A stretch of DNA of 64,000 nucleotides from Negativicutes bacterium (GTDB lineage: Bacteria > Bacillota > Negativicutes > Anaeromusales > Anaeromusaceae). The translations under genes and the position numbers were made by a program. Where the stretch lies: positions 1 through 64,000 of the forward strand of contig SAAJ01000016.1 in NCBI GenBank assembly GCA_009929485.1, read 5' to 3'. The notes below the pieces were generated by a model. That model saw nothing but the letters and a program-made list of their open reading frames with translations, made no database searches and was not told the origin of the DNA. This document shows, piece after piece, positions 17,076 through 24,510 of this stretch (positions are counted from its first letter, which is position 1; every line of letters begins with the position of its first letter).

Positions 17076-18281
17076 TTAGCTTTTTTGGCGCAACTTGTTC
17101 CGTTGTACGTAAATCCAGCCAGTCAGCAGTAAAAAGAGTAGTGCCGTCGCCCAGAAGACGGAACGGGAGCCTAAGGTGATGGCGAGAAAGCCGCCTGCCA
17201 CCGGTCCGATCATATTGCCGACGAGGGCGGCGGAGCTTGTGACGCCGAAGGCCAGACCGCGCTGATCCGGGGGGATGAGCTGATACGCCAGGGCGTTGAC
17301 CGTGGGCAGCATGGCGCCCATGAAGAGACCGCCTAGCGCTCGGGCCAGGCCTAAAGAAAGTACGCTTCCTGCCAGGCCTTGCAAAGCAAAAGAGAACGCG
17401 CTCAGAATGCTAGCGATCAGCAGCGTTGCTTCGTAGCGCCAATATTGGCTGAGGCGGCCCATGGCGGCGGAGGAAATGGCGCTGGCCAAAGCGGCGGCTG
17501 CTACAACCGCGCCGACGGCGCTGGCTACATAGGCTGGGTCTACGGCGAGGCGCTGCACATACAAAGGCAGAATGGGGGAAATGACCTGAATTGCAAATTG
17601 AATGAGAAACATGATCACTAGCATGGCTCGCAGGCCGGGAATGGCGACCATAGCGCGAATTTGCCTGCCTATGGAAGGGCGATTGGCTGTGCTTTGCGGC
17701 TGGAAGTCTTCTTGCACGCCTAAATGAATGATGATGAGAGACAAGATGGATAAGGCGGCAAAAGACATAAAGGATTCCGAATAGCCAAGGGTATCGGCGA
17801 TAAAACCTCCAAAAAGAGGACCAAAGGCGGCCCCGGCAATCATGGCGGTTTGATATACGCTCATGGTAAAATCAATGTGTTCTTTAGGCGTGATGCTGGT
17901 GACCAAAGCTAGTACCGCCGCGGTAAAGCCGCCGAAAACTCCCTGCAAGGCTCGCAGTACCAGCATTTCATAGACGGAGCTGGCGTAGGCCATGGCCAGC
18001 ATGACCAGAAAAAAAGCGACAGTTACGCGCTCTAGCATGAGCTTGCGGCCTTTGCGATCTGCGTAGGCGCCCCAATGGGGGCCGGAAATGGCGGCAAATA
18101 GCGGTGCGATGCCTAAAAGAAGTCCGGCCCACCATTCTTGGGCGGCCGGGTCGCTGATTCCTAATTGCTCTACATATAAAGGGAGAAAGGCTAAGACGCC
18201 AGTAATGGCTCCCATGCCGCTGAACTGGGCGAACCAAAGGGCGGCTAGATTCTTTTTCCACTGAGGCCAGGCGAAAAACAT
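17076..18281 (-). CDS. MFS drug-type efflux transporter
   Basis: This is a 401-residue, 12-helix MFS protein. The loop 2-3 motif reads GAYADRKGRKLM and the N-terminal half has RALQGVFGGFTAAVLALV, an arrangement usual in multidrug exporters of the MdtG/Bmr type. The second half carries RALGGLFMGAMLPTVNAL, an internal duplicate of that motif. The ATG at 18281 follows SD GGAGGT. The longer frame to 18443 would overlap the divergent PBP start and has no SD. It is monocistronic and divergent from the PBP gene. The substrate is unknown. Confidence 0.88.
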   Translation of the reverse strand: MFFAWPQWKKNLAALWFAQFSGMGAITGVLAFLPLYVEQLGISDPAAQEWWAGLLLGIAPLFAAISGPHWGAYADRKGRKLMLERVTVAFFLVMLAMAYASSVYEMLVLRALQGVFGGFTAAVLALVTSITPKEHIDFTMSVYQTAMIAGAAFGPLFGGFIADTLGYSESFMSFAALSILSLIIIHLGVQEDFQPQSTANRPSIGRQIRAMVAIPGLRAMLVIMFLIQFAIQVISPILPLYVQRLAVDPAYVASAVGAVVAAAALASAISSAAMGRLSQYWRYEATLLIASILSAFSFALQGLAGSVLSLGLARALGGLFMGAMLPTVNALAYQLIPPDQRGLAFGVTSSAALVGNMIGPVAGGFLAITLGSRSVFWATALLFLLLTGWIYVQRNKLRQKS

Positions 18282-18441
18282 AGTAATACCTCCAGGCAGG
18301 GCTTGATCTTTCGTTAGTATAGCAGACAAAAGACGGTCTGTCGCGGCAAGAACAAAAAGCCTAAGCAGGGAAGACGCTCTTAGAGGGAGAATATTATAAA
18401 GGTTAGACAACTTTTTAAAAGACATAGGAGAGAAACAGTGC

Positions 18442-20502
18442 ATGGTAGAACGTGAACGAAGATATAGAAGGCCCCGAACGCAAGGCGGTTCTAGCCAAAC
18501 AACAGGCGGGCCGCCGCAGCGGCCTAGAAAAAAGCCGTTGCAATTGCGTTTGGCAGTATGCTTGCTGCTGCTGTTGCTGCTGCTGGCCGTGGCGGCAGGG
18601 CGCGTAGCCTGGATTCAAGTGGTCCAAGGCGGCGACATGAAGGAAAAGGCGATGGCTCAGTTGGAGGTCAGCCGCGATATGCAGTCGCCGCGCGGTTCGA
18701 TTTGTGATCGCAACGGCAATGAGCTGGCTGTCAGCGTAGTGACGAAATCGTTGTACGCTAATCCGGATGAATTGCGCAAAAATCAGGCAGACGTCGACAG
18801 TATTGTTGGCGGTTTGGCGCCTATCTTGGGTATTGACCCTAAAGAGATGAAAGAGGATATGCTGCTGCCGGAACGCAAATTCGTTTGGCTAAAGCGGCGT
18901 ATGGATGCGCCGATAGCCGCTCAGGCGGCGGCATTTATCAAACAGTATCAATTGCCCGGTTTTGGGTTTTTAGAGGAAAACAAACGTTATTATCCCAATG
19001 AGAAGCTGGCGGCGCAGCTCTTGGGCTTTGTAGGCAGCGACGATCAGGGGCTGGAAGGCTTGGAGGCCAAGCTGGATAGCGTGCTGAAAGGGAGCAAGGG
19101 AAAGCAGAATATCTTTACAGATAATCAGGGACGTCCTATTTTTCAATCGGTGTTTTCCTTGAAATCGCCGGAAGAAGGCCGCAAAGTGCTGTTGACGATT
19201 GACCAGAACATTCAGTTCATTGTGGAACAGAGTTTGGACAAGGCCATGGCGGCCACTGGTTCTGCGGCAGCTACCGCTATTGTGATGGACCCCAAGACAG
19301 GCGATGTCTTGGCCATGGTCAGCCGACCTACGTACAATCCAAACCAATTTTGGAAAGGCGGACCAGGAGAATGGCGTAATCGAGCCGTTGCCAACGTATA
19401 TGAACCAGGGTCGACTTTTAAAAGTATTGTCTTAGCGGCAGCCTTGAACGAAGGAACCGTACATCCCGGACAGTGGTTTCAGGACAATGGCGCTATCGAA
19501 GTATCCGGGCGGCGCATTCAAAACTGGAGCGGCGAGTCCTACGGGGCGGTTCCGCTGGAAGATGTCATTAAGCAATCTTTGAATACGGGCTTTGTGCAGA
19601 TCGGCCTGGGTCTTGGCGGCGAAAGGCTGACGCGATATGCCAGGGACTTCGGTTTTGGACGTCCTACCGGCATTGATTTGGCTGGTGAAGAAGAAGGGAT
19701 TTTGTTCGAACCCAAGGATATGCGCGACTCTGATATTGCTACCATGGCTATTGGCCAAAGTATTGCGATAACGCCGCTGCAGCTGGTGACGGCGGTGAGC
19801 GCGTTGGCTAACGACGGCGTGTTGTTAAAGCCGCATATCATCAAAGAGGTGCAAAACGGCGACGGCTCGGTGCAGCAAGCCTATGCTACAGAAGTAGTGC
19901 GCCGCGTGATTCGCTCCGAGACCGCTCAGACTCTCAAAGGGCTTTTGGAAAAAGTCGTTTCCGAAGGCGGCGGCGGCAAAGCCGCTGTGAAGGGTTACCG
20001 CATTGCCGGTAAAACAGGGACGGCGGAAAAACTGCGTGAAGACGGCGGCGGCTATTATCAAGGGCGTTATATCGCTTCTTTCGCGGGCTTTGCTCCGGTA
20101 GAAGAGCCTCGCATAGCGGTTTTGGTGGTGTTGGACGATCCCCGGGGCGTTTATTATGGCGGGCAGATTGCCGCGCCGGTGGCCGGAGAAATTTTTAGCC
20201 AAATTTTTCGCTATTTGAACATTTTGCCCAGCGGCGTATTGTTGCCGGAAGAAAAGAAAAAACAGTCTCCAGCGCCGCAGCCGGTGAGACCGCCGGCAGC
20301 TCCCTTGCCTCCGCTGCCGGCGGGGCAGGTGCGCATGCCGAATTTGCAGGGCAAAACGATGCGTCAAGCGGCAGCGGAACTGCACAAGGAAGGCTTGTTT
20401 TTCCGGCCGGTCGGAGGCGGCCTGGCGGTTAGTCAGGAAGTGCCGCCAGGCGCGCCGGTGTCTGTGGGGAGTGAGATCGGCGTTTCTTTCAGCGAAAATT
20501 GA
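18442..20502 (+). CDS. Penicillin-binding protein 2 / SpoVD-like transpeptidase
   Basis: This is a class B PBP of 686 residues that cross-links peptidoglycan. A basic cytoplasmic N-terminus and one TM helix (about 37-58) precede the pedestal domain (about 75-240). The transpeptidase domain has S324-x-x-K327 (GSTFK), S379-x-N381 (SLN) and K524-T-G (KTGTAEK). A proline-rich linker (about 605-622) leads to one PASTA domain (about 625-686). A single PASTA domain and this length fit SpoVD, the sporulation-specific PBP, but FtsI-type division PBPs look similar. It is outside any division-and-wall cluster. The ATG follows SD AGGAG with ten bases of spacing. Confidence 0.9.
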   Translation: MVERERRYRRPRTQGGSSQTTGGPPQRPRKKPLQLRLAVCLLLLLLLLAVAAGRVAWIQVVQGGDMKEKAMAQLEVSRDMQSPRGSICDRNGNELAVSVVTKSLYANPDELRKNQADVDSIVGGLAPILGIDPKEMKEDMLLPERKFVWLKRRMDAPIAAQAAAFIKQYQLPGFGFLEENKRYYPNEKLAAQLLGFVGSDDQGLEGLEAKLDSVLKGSKGKQNIFTDNQGRPIFQSVFSLKSPEEGRKVLLTIDQNIQFIVEQSLDKAMAATGSAAATAIVMDPKTGDVLAMVSRPTYNPNQFWKGGPGEWRNRAVANVYEPGSTFKSIVLAAALNEGTVHPGQWFQDNGAIEVSGRRIQNWSGESYGAVPLEDVIKQSLNTGFVQIGLGLGGERLTRYARDFGFGRPTGIDLAGEEEGILFEPKDMRDSDIATMAIGQSIAITPLQLVTAVSALANDGVLLKPHIIKEVQNGDGSVQQAYATEVVRRVIRSETAQTLKGLLEKVVSEGGGGKAAVKGYRIAGKTGTAEKLREDGGGYYQGRYIASFAGFAPVEEPRIAVLVVLDDPRGVYYGGQIAAPVAGEIFSQIFRYLNILPSGVLLPEEKKKQSPAPQPVRPPAAPLPPLPAGQVRMPNLQGKTMRQAAAELHKEGLFFRPVGGGLAVSQEVPPGAPVSVGSEIGVSFSEN

Positions 20503-20596
20503 TGACCAACCGCAAACAAGCGGGTATAATGAAGAATCATAGCAATTGACTGTAGCAGGCCTGGTTTACGGCAGATGGAGAAAGAAGAGGAAAAAG

Positions 20597-20941
20597 ATGC
20601 ACGAAGTCAGTTTGGCACAAGGAATTTTAGATGTGGTGCGGCGGCATGCAGAGGCTTCCGGCAGCCAAGGAAGCATCCGCCGGATTAAGTTACGCATCGG
20701 AGCCTATACGCAGGTAGATGTGCAAGCGCTTTTGACGGCGTTTCAAGCGGTGGCGACGCAGACGCCGGCAGCGCAGGCTGAACTTTTGGTAGAACGCGTT
20801 CCGGTGCGGCTGCACTGTCGAGAGTGCGGCGGAGAATGCGAAATTCAGGGACGCAGCCTTATGTGCGCTCATTGTTCTTCTCTGGCGGTGGATATGCTGA
20901 GCGGCAGAGAAATGCAAGTGGAATATCTGGAGGTGGATTAA
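20597..20941 (+). CDS. hypA: Hydrogenase/urease nickel incorporation protein HypA
   Basis: This is a nickel metallochaperone that delivers Ni to [NiFe]-hydrogenase with HypB. The mature start MHEVSLAQ puts the essential nickel-ligand His at position 2. The zinc site is formed by two Cys pairs (CRECGGEC...CAHC) around 75-95. The length of 114 residues is normal. The upstream in-frame start at 20546 is rejected because it would bury His2. A purine-rich SD precedes the ATG, and hypB starts one base after the stop. No hydrogenase structural gene is in the window. Confidence 0.93.
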   Translation: MHEVSLAQGILDVVRRHAEASGSQGSIRRIKLRIGAYTQVDVQALLTAFQAVATQTPAAQAELLVERVPVRLHCRECGGECEIQGRSLMCAHCSSLAVDMLSGREMQVEYLEVD

Positions 20942-20942
20942 A

Positions 20943-21620
20943 ATGGAAATTAAAGTTATGAGCAATATTTTAGAGAAAAATGAAGCGATTGCGGCCCGTC
21001 TACGGCAGCGCTTTGCGGCAAAGGGTATTTTGGTGTTGAACTTGATGGGGTCTCCCGGCTGCGGCAAGACGACGCTGCTGGAAAACACTATTGCCGCCCT
21101 CAAGGCGCGTCTGCGCGTAGCGGTCATTGAAGGCGATTTATTTACAGATAAAGATGCCCGCCGCATTGAGCAGCTGCATGTACCGGTAATTCAAATCAAC
21201 ACCGAAGGCGGCTGCCATTTGGAAGCGTCCATGGTGGAAGAGGCTGTTAATTCTCTTAACCTCGACGAACTGGACTTGGTACTTGTGGAAAACGTGGGGA
21301 ATCTAGTTTGCCCTGCTGAGTTTGATATCGGCGAAGACGCTAAGATTGTAGTTCTCAGCGTGACTGAAGGCGATGATAAACCGGCGAAATATCGGATTGC
21401 CTTTAATGTGTCTAAGGCGGCGGTCATTAATAAAATGGATTTGCTGCCGCATACGTCATTTGATATGGAACTGGCGGAGCATGATATCAAGAGCGCTAAC
21501 CGCGACATTCTGCTCTTTAAAACGTCCTTCCAAGGTGGTCAAACAACCGGGCTGAGCTCTTGGCTCAACTGGATCAAAGACGAAGTGCGCCGCAAAAAAG
21601 AGCAGGTCAAGGGGGAGTAG
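20943..21620 (+). CDS. hypB: Hydrogenase nickel incorporation GTPase HypB
   Basis: This is a SIMIBI-class GTPase that works with HypA in nickel insertion. The P loop GSPGCGKTT is at 36-44. EGD, the VENVGNLVCP segment with the metal-binding Cys of the G domain (about 115-124), and NKMDL for guanine recognition follow in order. At 225 residues it is the short form. The N-terminal Cys motif and His-rich stretch that store nickel in some HypBs are absent. It sits between hypA (one base) and alr (two bases), so the three genes are probably one transcript. Confidence 0.93.
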   Translation: MEIKVMSNILEKNEAIAARLRQRFAAKGILVLNLMGSPGCGKTTLLENTIAALKARLRVAVIEGDLFTDKDARRIEQLHVPVIQINTEGGCHLEASMVEEAVNSLNLDELDLVLVENVGNLVCPAEFDIGEDAKIVVLSVTEGDDKPAKYRIAFNVSKAAVINKMDLLPHTSFDMELAEHDIKSANRDILLFKTSFQGGQTTGLSSWLNWIKDEVRRKKEQVKGE

Positions 21621-21622
21621 GC

Positions 21623-22735
21623 ATGACGCGCCAGGCGGTTTGGGCGGACGTAGATTTGGGGGCTATCAAAGAGAATGTGCGGCACATTCGCAGCACCTTG
21701 CGAAGCGGGGTGCAGTTTTGCGCCGTTGTGAAGGCCGACGCTTACGGGCATGGCGCCGTGCCTGTGGCAAAAGCCGTGCTGGCAGCAGGGGCGGACCGGC
21801 TGGCTGTGGCGATGCTGCAGGAGGCGATCGAATTGCGGCAGGCCGGTATTGAAGTTCCCATTCTGGTTCTAGGCTATACACCGCCGGAGGAAGCGGCGCA
21901 GGTCGTGGCGCAAAAGGTTACCGCCGCTGTATATTCGCTAGAAACGGCGGAGGCTTTGTCGCACGCCGCGCAGCAGTTGGGCTGCAAAGCGATAGTGCAT
22001 CTAAAAGTCGATACCGGCATGGGGCGCATCGGCGTCCAGCCGGAAGAGGCTGGCGTTTTTGCGGCGCAAGTGGCCGCGCTGCCTGGAATCGAAGTGGAAG
22101 GCGTCTTTTCGCATTTTGCAACGGCGGATTGTGAAGATAAGAGTTATGCTCACGAGCAATTCCGGCGTTTTCAAGAGGCGCTGCAGAACATCGAAGTTCA
22201 CGGCGTCAAGGTGGCTGTTCGTCATATCGCCAATAGCGCGGCTACGCTGGAATTGCCGGAGTACCACCTGGATATGGTGCGGCCCGGCATTATTCTATAT
22301 GGAATTTGGCCGTCAGAAGAAGTCAAGCGTTCCCTTCCCTTGCGGCCGGCGATGTCCTGGAAAGCCTGTGTCAGCCATGTAAAGTGCGTGCCCCCGGGAA
22401 GTCCGGTCAGTTACGGATGTACCTACAAAGCGGGTCAAGACACCTGTATCGCGACGCTGCCTGTAGGGTATGCGGACGGTTGGACGCGGCTTTTGGCGGG
22501 CAAAGCGGCAGTATCTTTAGCTGGTCAAAGGGCGCCTGTGGTGGGGCGCATCTGCATGGATCAGTGCATGGTGGCTCTTCCGGCAGGGGCGAAGGTAGCA
22601 GTGGGGGAACCTGCGTTGCTTTTTGGGCCGGCAGGGCCGACTGTGGAAGAAGTGGCGGCCTGGCTGGGAACCATTCCTTATGAAATTGTGTGTATGGTCG
22701 GGAAACGGGTGCCGAGGCGCTATGGGAACGCTTGA
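21623..22735 (+). CDS. alr: Alanine racemase
   Basis: This is a PLP enzyme that makes D-alanine for peptidoglycan. The 370 residues are a normal length. The PLP lysine is K37 in AVVKADAYGHGA, and the second catalytic base is the Tyr of the SYGCTY segment (about 264). DTGMGRIG and HFATADCEDK are further family blocks, and the GRICMDQCMV block lies in the C-terminal beta domain. The ATG lies two bases after hypB, with the SD (GGGGGAG) inside the hypB end. The pairing with hypAB has no obvious functional sense and may be simple co-transcription. Confidence 0.95.
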   Translation: MTRQAVWADVDLGAIKENVRHIRSTLRSGVQFCAVVKADAYGHGAVPVAKAVLAAGADRLAVAMLQEAIELRQAGIEVPILVLGYTPPEEAAQVVAQKVTAAVYSLETAEALSHAAQQLGCKAIVHLKVDTGMGRIGVQPEEAGVFAAQVAALPGIEVEGVFSHFATADCEDKSYAHEQFRRFQEALQNIEVHGVKVAVRHIANSAATLELPEYHLDMVRPGIILYGIWPSEEVKRSLPLRPAMSWKACVSHVKCVPPGSPVSYGCTYKAGQDTCIATLPVGYADGWTRLLAGKAAVSLAGQRAPVVGRICMDQCMVALPAGAKVAVGEPALLFGPAGPTVEEVAAWLGTIPYEIVCMVGKRVPRRYGNA

Positions 22736-22806
22736 ATTTTCTTGCGGCGTTACATGGCTCATGGTACGATAAGCTAAATCATTGTAGTACGAATGGAGGC
22801 GGCAGG

Positions 22807-23592
22807 ATGGACCAAATGGAACAGGATTGGGAAGCGTTTAAGAAGAAATTCAATGCCAAAGCCGGGATTGACCTGAATTATTACAAACGGGCGCAGATGC
22901 AGCGGCGTATTACGAATTTGATGAACCGTCACGGCCATAGCAGCTATACGGCATTTTTTTCGCAGTTGGAAAAAGACCCCAAGGCTTATAAAGAATTTGT
23001 CGAGTACATTACGATTAACGTAACGGAATTTTTCCGGACGCCGGAGAAATTTGAAGAATTGGAGAAAAAAGTGCTCGCAGATCTGCTGCAGCGCAGCTCG
23101 AAGCTCAATATTTGGAGCGCCGGGTGCTCCATGGGGGCGGAACCTTATTCGCTGTCCATGATTTTGGCGGATTTGACGCCCAGCGCGCGGCATCGCATTT
23201 TGGCGACCGATTTGGATGAAGAAGTGCTGGGTAAAGCAAAGGAAGGCAAATTCAGCGCGAACGAATACAAGAACATTTCCTCCAATCGGGCTTCTAAATA
23301 TTTCACCAAGGAAGGCGACCGCTATGTAGTGGTCCCCGATATCCGTTCGCGAGTGGAATTTAAGAAGCACAATTTGCTGCTGGATAAATTTGAAAGCGGC
23401 TTTGATCTCATCCTTTGCCGTAATGTAGTTATTTATTTTACGGAAGAAGCCAAAGACGCCCTCTACCGGCGTTTCCTGGAAGCGTTGAAGCCGGGCGGCG
23501 TTCTGTTTGTCGGCGGCACCGAAGCCATCTTGAATTTCCGTGACATCGGCTATCAAAGCTATATGCCCTTCTTCTACCAAAAACCGTTTTAA
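22807..23592 (+). CDS. cheR: Chemotaxis protein methyltransferase CheR
   Basis: This SAM-dependent enzyme methylates glutamates on chemoreceptors. The 261 residues contain the N-terminal helical substrate-binding domain (about 5-75, with a basic RAQMQRRI helix) and then the methyltransferase fold. NVTEFFRTPEKFEEL, the SAM site IWSAGCSMGAEPYSLSM, ILATDLDEEVL and FDLILCRNVVIYF are all present. The ATG has a GGAGG SD. A terminator follows. It is not in a che operon, so it may serve a special receptor set; whether the broken receptor at 1045 was a target cannot be said. Confidence 0.95.
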   Translation: MDQMEQDWEAFKKKFNAKAGIDLNYYKRAQMQRRITNLMNRHGHSSYTAFFSQLEKDPKAYKEFVEYITINVTEFFRTPEKFEELEKKVLADLLQRSSKLNIWSAGCSMGAEPYSLSMILADLTPSARHRILATDLDEEVLGKAKEGKFSANEYKNISSNRASKYFTKEGDRYVVVPDIRSRVEFKKHNLLLDKFESGFDLILCRNVVIYFTEEAKDALYRRFLEALKPGGVLFVGGTEAILNFRDIGYQSYMPFFYQKPF

Positions 23593-23595
23593 GCG

Positions 23596-23650
23596 GAACG
23601 AGAGCTCTACGAACAAGAGAACCGGAGTGACCAGAGAGTTACGCCGAGGG
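23596..23650 (-). repeat. Intergenic CTC-type repeat, locus 4 (minus orientation)
   Basis: On the minus strand this reads GTAACTCTCTGGTCACTCCG then GTTCTCTTGTTCG. It starts within a few bases of the cheR stop and is the left arm to the copies at 24095. Confidence 0.65.
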
Positions 23651-23666
23651 ATTCAAAACAGTAAAG

Positions 23667-23706
23667 ACACACAGGCTCTGGCGCAAGCTGGGGCCTGTGT
23701 GTTTTC
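23667..23706 (+). terminator. Terminator of cheR
   Basis: Arms ACACACAGGCTC and GGCCTGTGTGT enclose a loop of about 13 bases and are followed by TTTTC. Confidence 0.7.
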
Positions 23707-23714
23707 AATAGATA

Positions 23715-24086
23715 CTATAAATTACAAGTTTTGAGAGTTTGAGACAGCAGGCTTGGAAATGGTTTGTGAGAACGACAAATCAATTTTCGTGTTTTTCGCG
23801 ATTTTCGCGGTTGGATAATAAAACCGAGAGACGTTGCTAACGAACCGCGAAATACACGAAATGCGCGAAAGGGGAGTTTGGGGGCAAGGAGCTTCTGTAT
23901 AAACGGCGGCATAACTGTATTTGAGACAAGATTTCCGCGCGCCTCGCAAAAACAGGAGTCGGCGGCAGTTCCGCGAACTCGCTGGCGCTCAGACATACGG
24001 AACTTTTCTCCGTCGTCTCCTGTTTTTGCGTCCTGCGGACCGTCTTGCTCCAAAAAAGTCTCAAATACAATCATGGCCGCCGTAGG
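23715..24086 (+). repeat. Long hairpin element, copy 2 (most complete)
   Basis: The core 23916-24069 is bounded by TGTATTTGAGAC and GTCTCAAATACA. Outer arms GGCGGCAT (23905) and ATGGCCGCC (24073) pair as well. Inner stems CGCAAAAACAGGAG/CTCCTGTTTTTGCG and GTTCCG/CGGAAC lead to the apical segment CGAACTCGCTGGCGCTCAGA. The left part holds an inverted pair of CGCGAAA repeats, TTTTCGTGTTTTTCGCG at 23784-23812 and AACGAACCGCGAAATACACG at 23839-23874. The 918-base gap 23593-24510 holds only repeats, two terminators and one promoter; no gene is seen. Confidence 0.8.
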
Positions 24087-24094
24087 CTCGGTCA

Positions 24095-24271
24095 TTCCCT
24101 CAATTTACCTTCTACTGTTAAATTCCGTAACCCTCCGTCGTACCCTCTCGTGACTCTGGTTCTCTTGTTCAATCTCCGTAGTCTCTCTTGGGATTTCCTC
24201 TGGCTTTTCTCTGTTACTCTGAGTTTCGTATCCTCCGTCGTACCCTCAGATTCTTCGGTTCTCTTGTTTAT
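24095..24271 (+). repeat. Intergenic CTC-type repeat, locus 5 (four units)
   Basis: Successive units include GTAACCCTCCGTCGTACCC, CTCGTGACTCTGGTTCTC then TTGTTCAAT, the module TTTCCTCTGGCTTTTCTCTG, and TCTTCGGTTCTCTTGTTTA. It is the longest array of this family in the window. Confidence 0.75.
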
Positions 24272-24340
24272 TTCTTGCTGGTGTGTTTTGTACAGTTTGT
24301 CTGCCCTTTTCAGACTGCCTGTTTTTTTCCGCCGTGGGAG

Positions 24341-24369
24341 TTGTTTAGCCCTCGGGGGAGTAGTATAAT
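24341..24369 (+). promoter_or_regulatory. Sigma-A-type promoter
   Basis: TTGTTT (24341-24346) and TATAAT (24364-24369) are separated by exactly 17 bases. The perfect -10 box makes it one of the best promoters in the window. It drives the short unit that ends at 24437. Confidence 0.75.
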
Positions 24370-24371
24370 GG

Positions 24372-24438
24372 GAAAACCGGGCAAATCGTCCTGAACGATG
24401 ACAAGTCGTAATGGGTCCACGGCAGTGGGCCTTTTTTC
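24372..24438 (+). ncRNA. Candidate small RNA or leader, class not recognised
   Basis: About 65 bases lie between a strong promoter and a terminator hairpin. The sequence contains ATCGTCCTGAACGAT (a five-base stem) and then the terminator stem. No start codon with an SD lies in it. The helicase gene begins 73 bases after the terminator, so it could be an attenuator for that gene or an independent RNA. It does not match any riboswitch class I know. Confidence 0.5.
24413..24437 (+). terminator. Terminator ahead of the helicase gene
   Basis: The stem GGTCCAC/GTGGGCC (one G-U pair) with loop GGCA is followed by six Ts. Confidence 0.8.
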
Positions 24439-24510
24439 TATCTATAGTGATTGGTAAAAAATGAAAGGGGTCGAAGGCGTGGCAGTAGCAAGTAGGAGGA
24501 ACAAAAGTAT

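Noticed and set aside
22774..23616. Antisense frame covering cheR
   Set aside because: It mirrors cheR almost exactly, has no SD or family features, and cheR itself is certain.
23596..23650. LexA boxes in the CTC-type repeats (CGAACAAGAG)
   Set aside because: The right half-site GTTY is absent; only the left half resembles the lexA operator, by chance of the CTTGTTC ending.
24095..24271. CRISPR array suggested by repeated CTC-rich units
   Set aside because: The units vary in length and sequence, there are no unique spacers of regular size, and no cas genes are present.
24372..24438. c-di-GMP-I (GEMM) riboswitch, from GGGCAAA...GGGTCCA
   Set aside because: The obligatory GACGCAAAGC segment and the tetraloop-receptor hairpins are missing; the resemblance is limited to a few short words.
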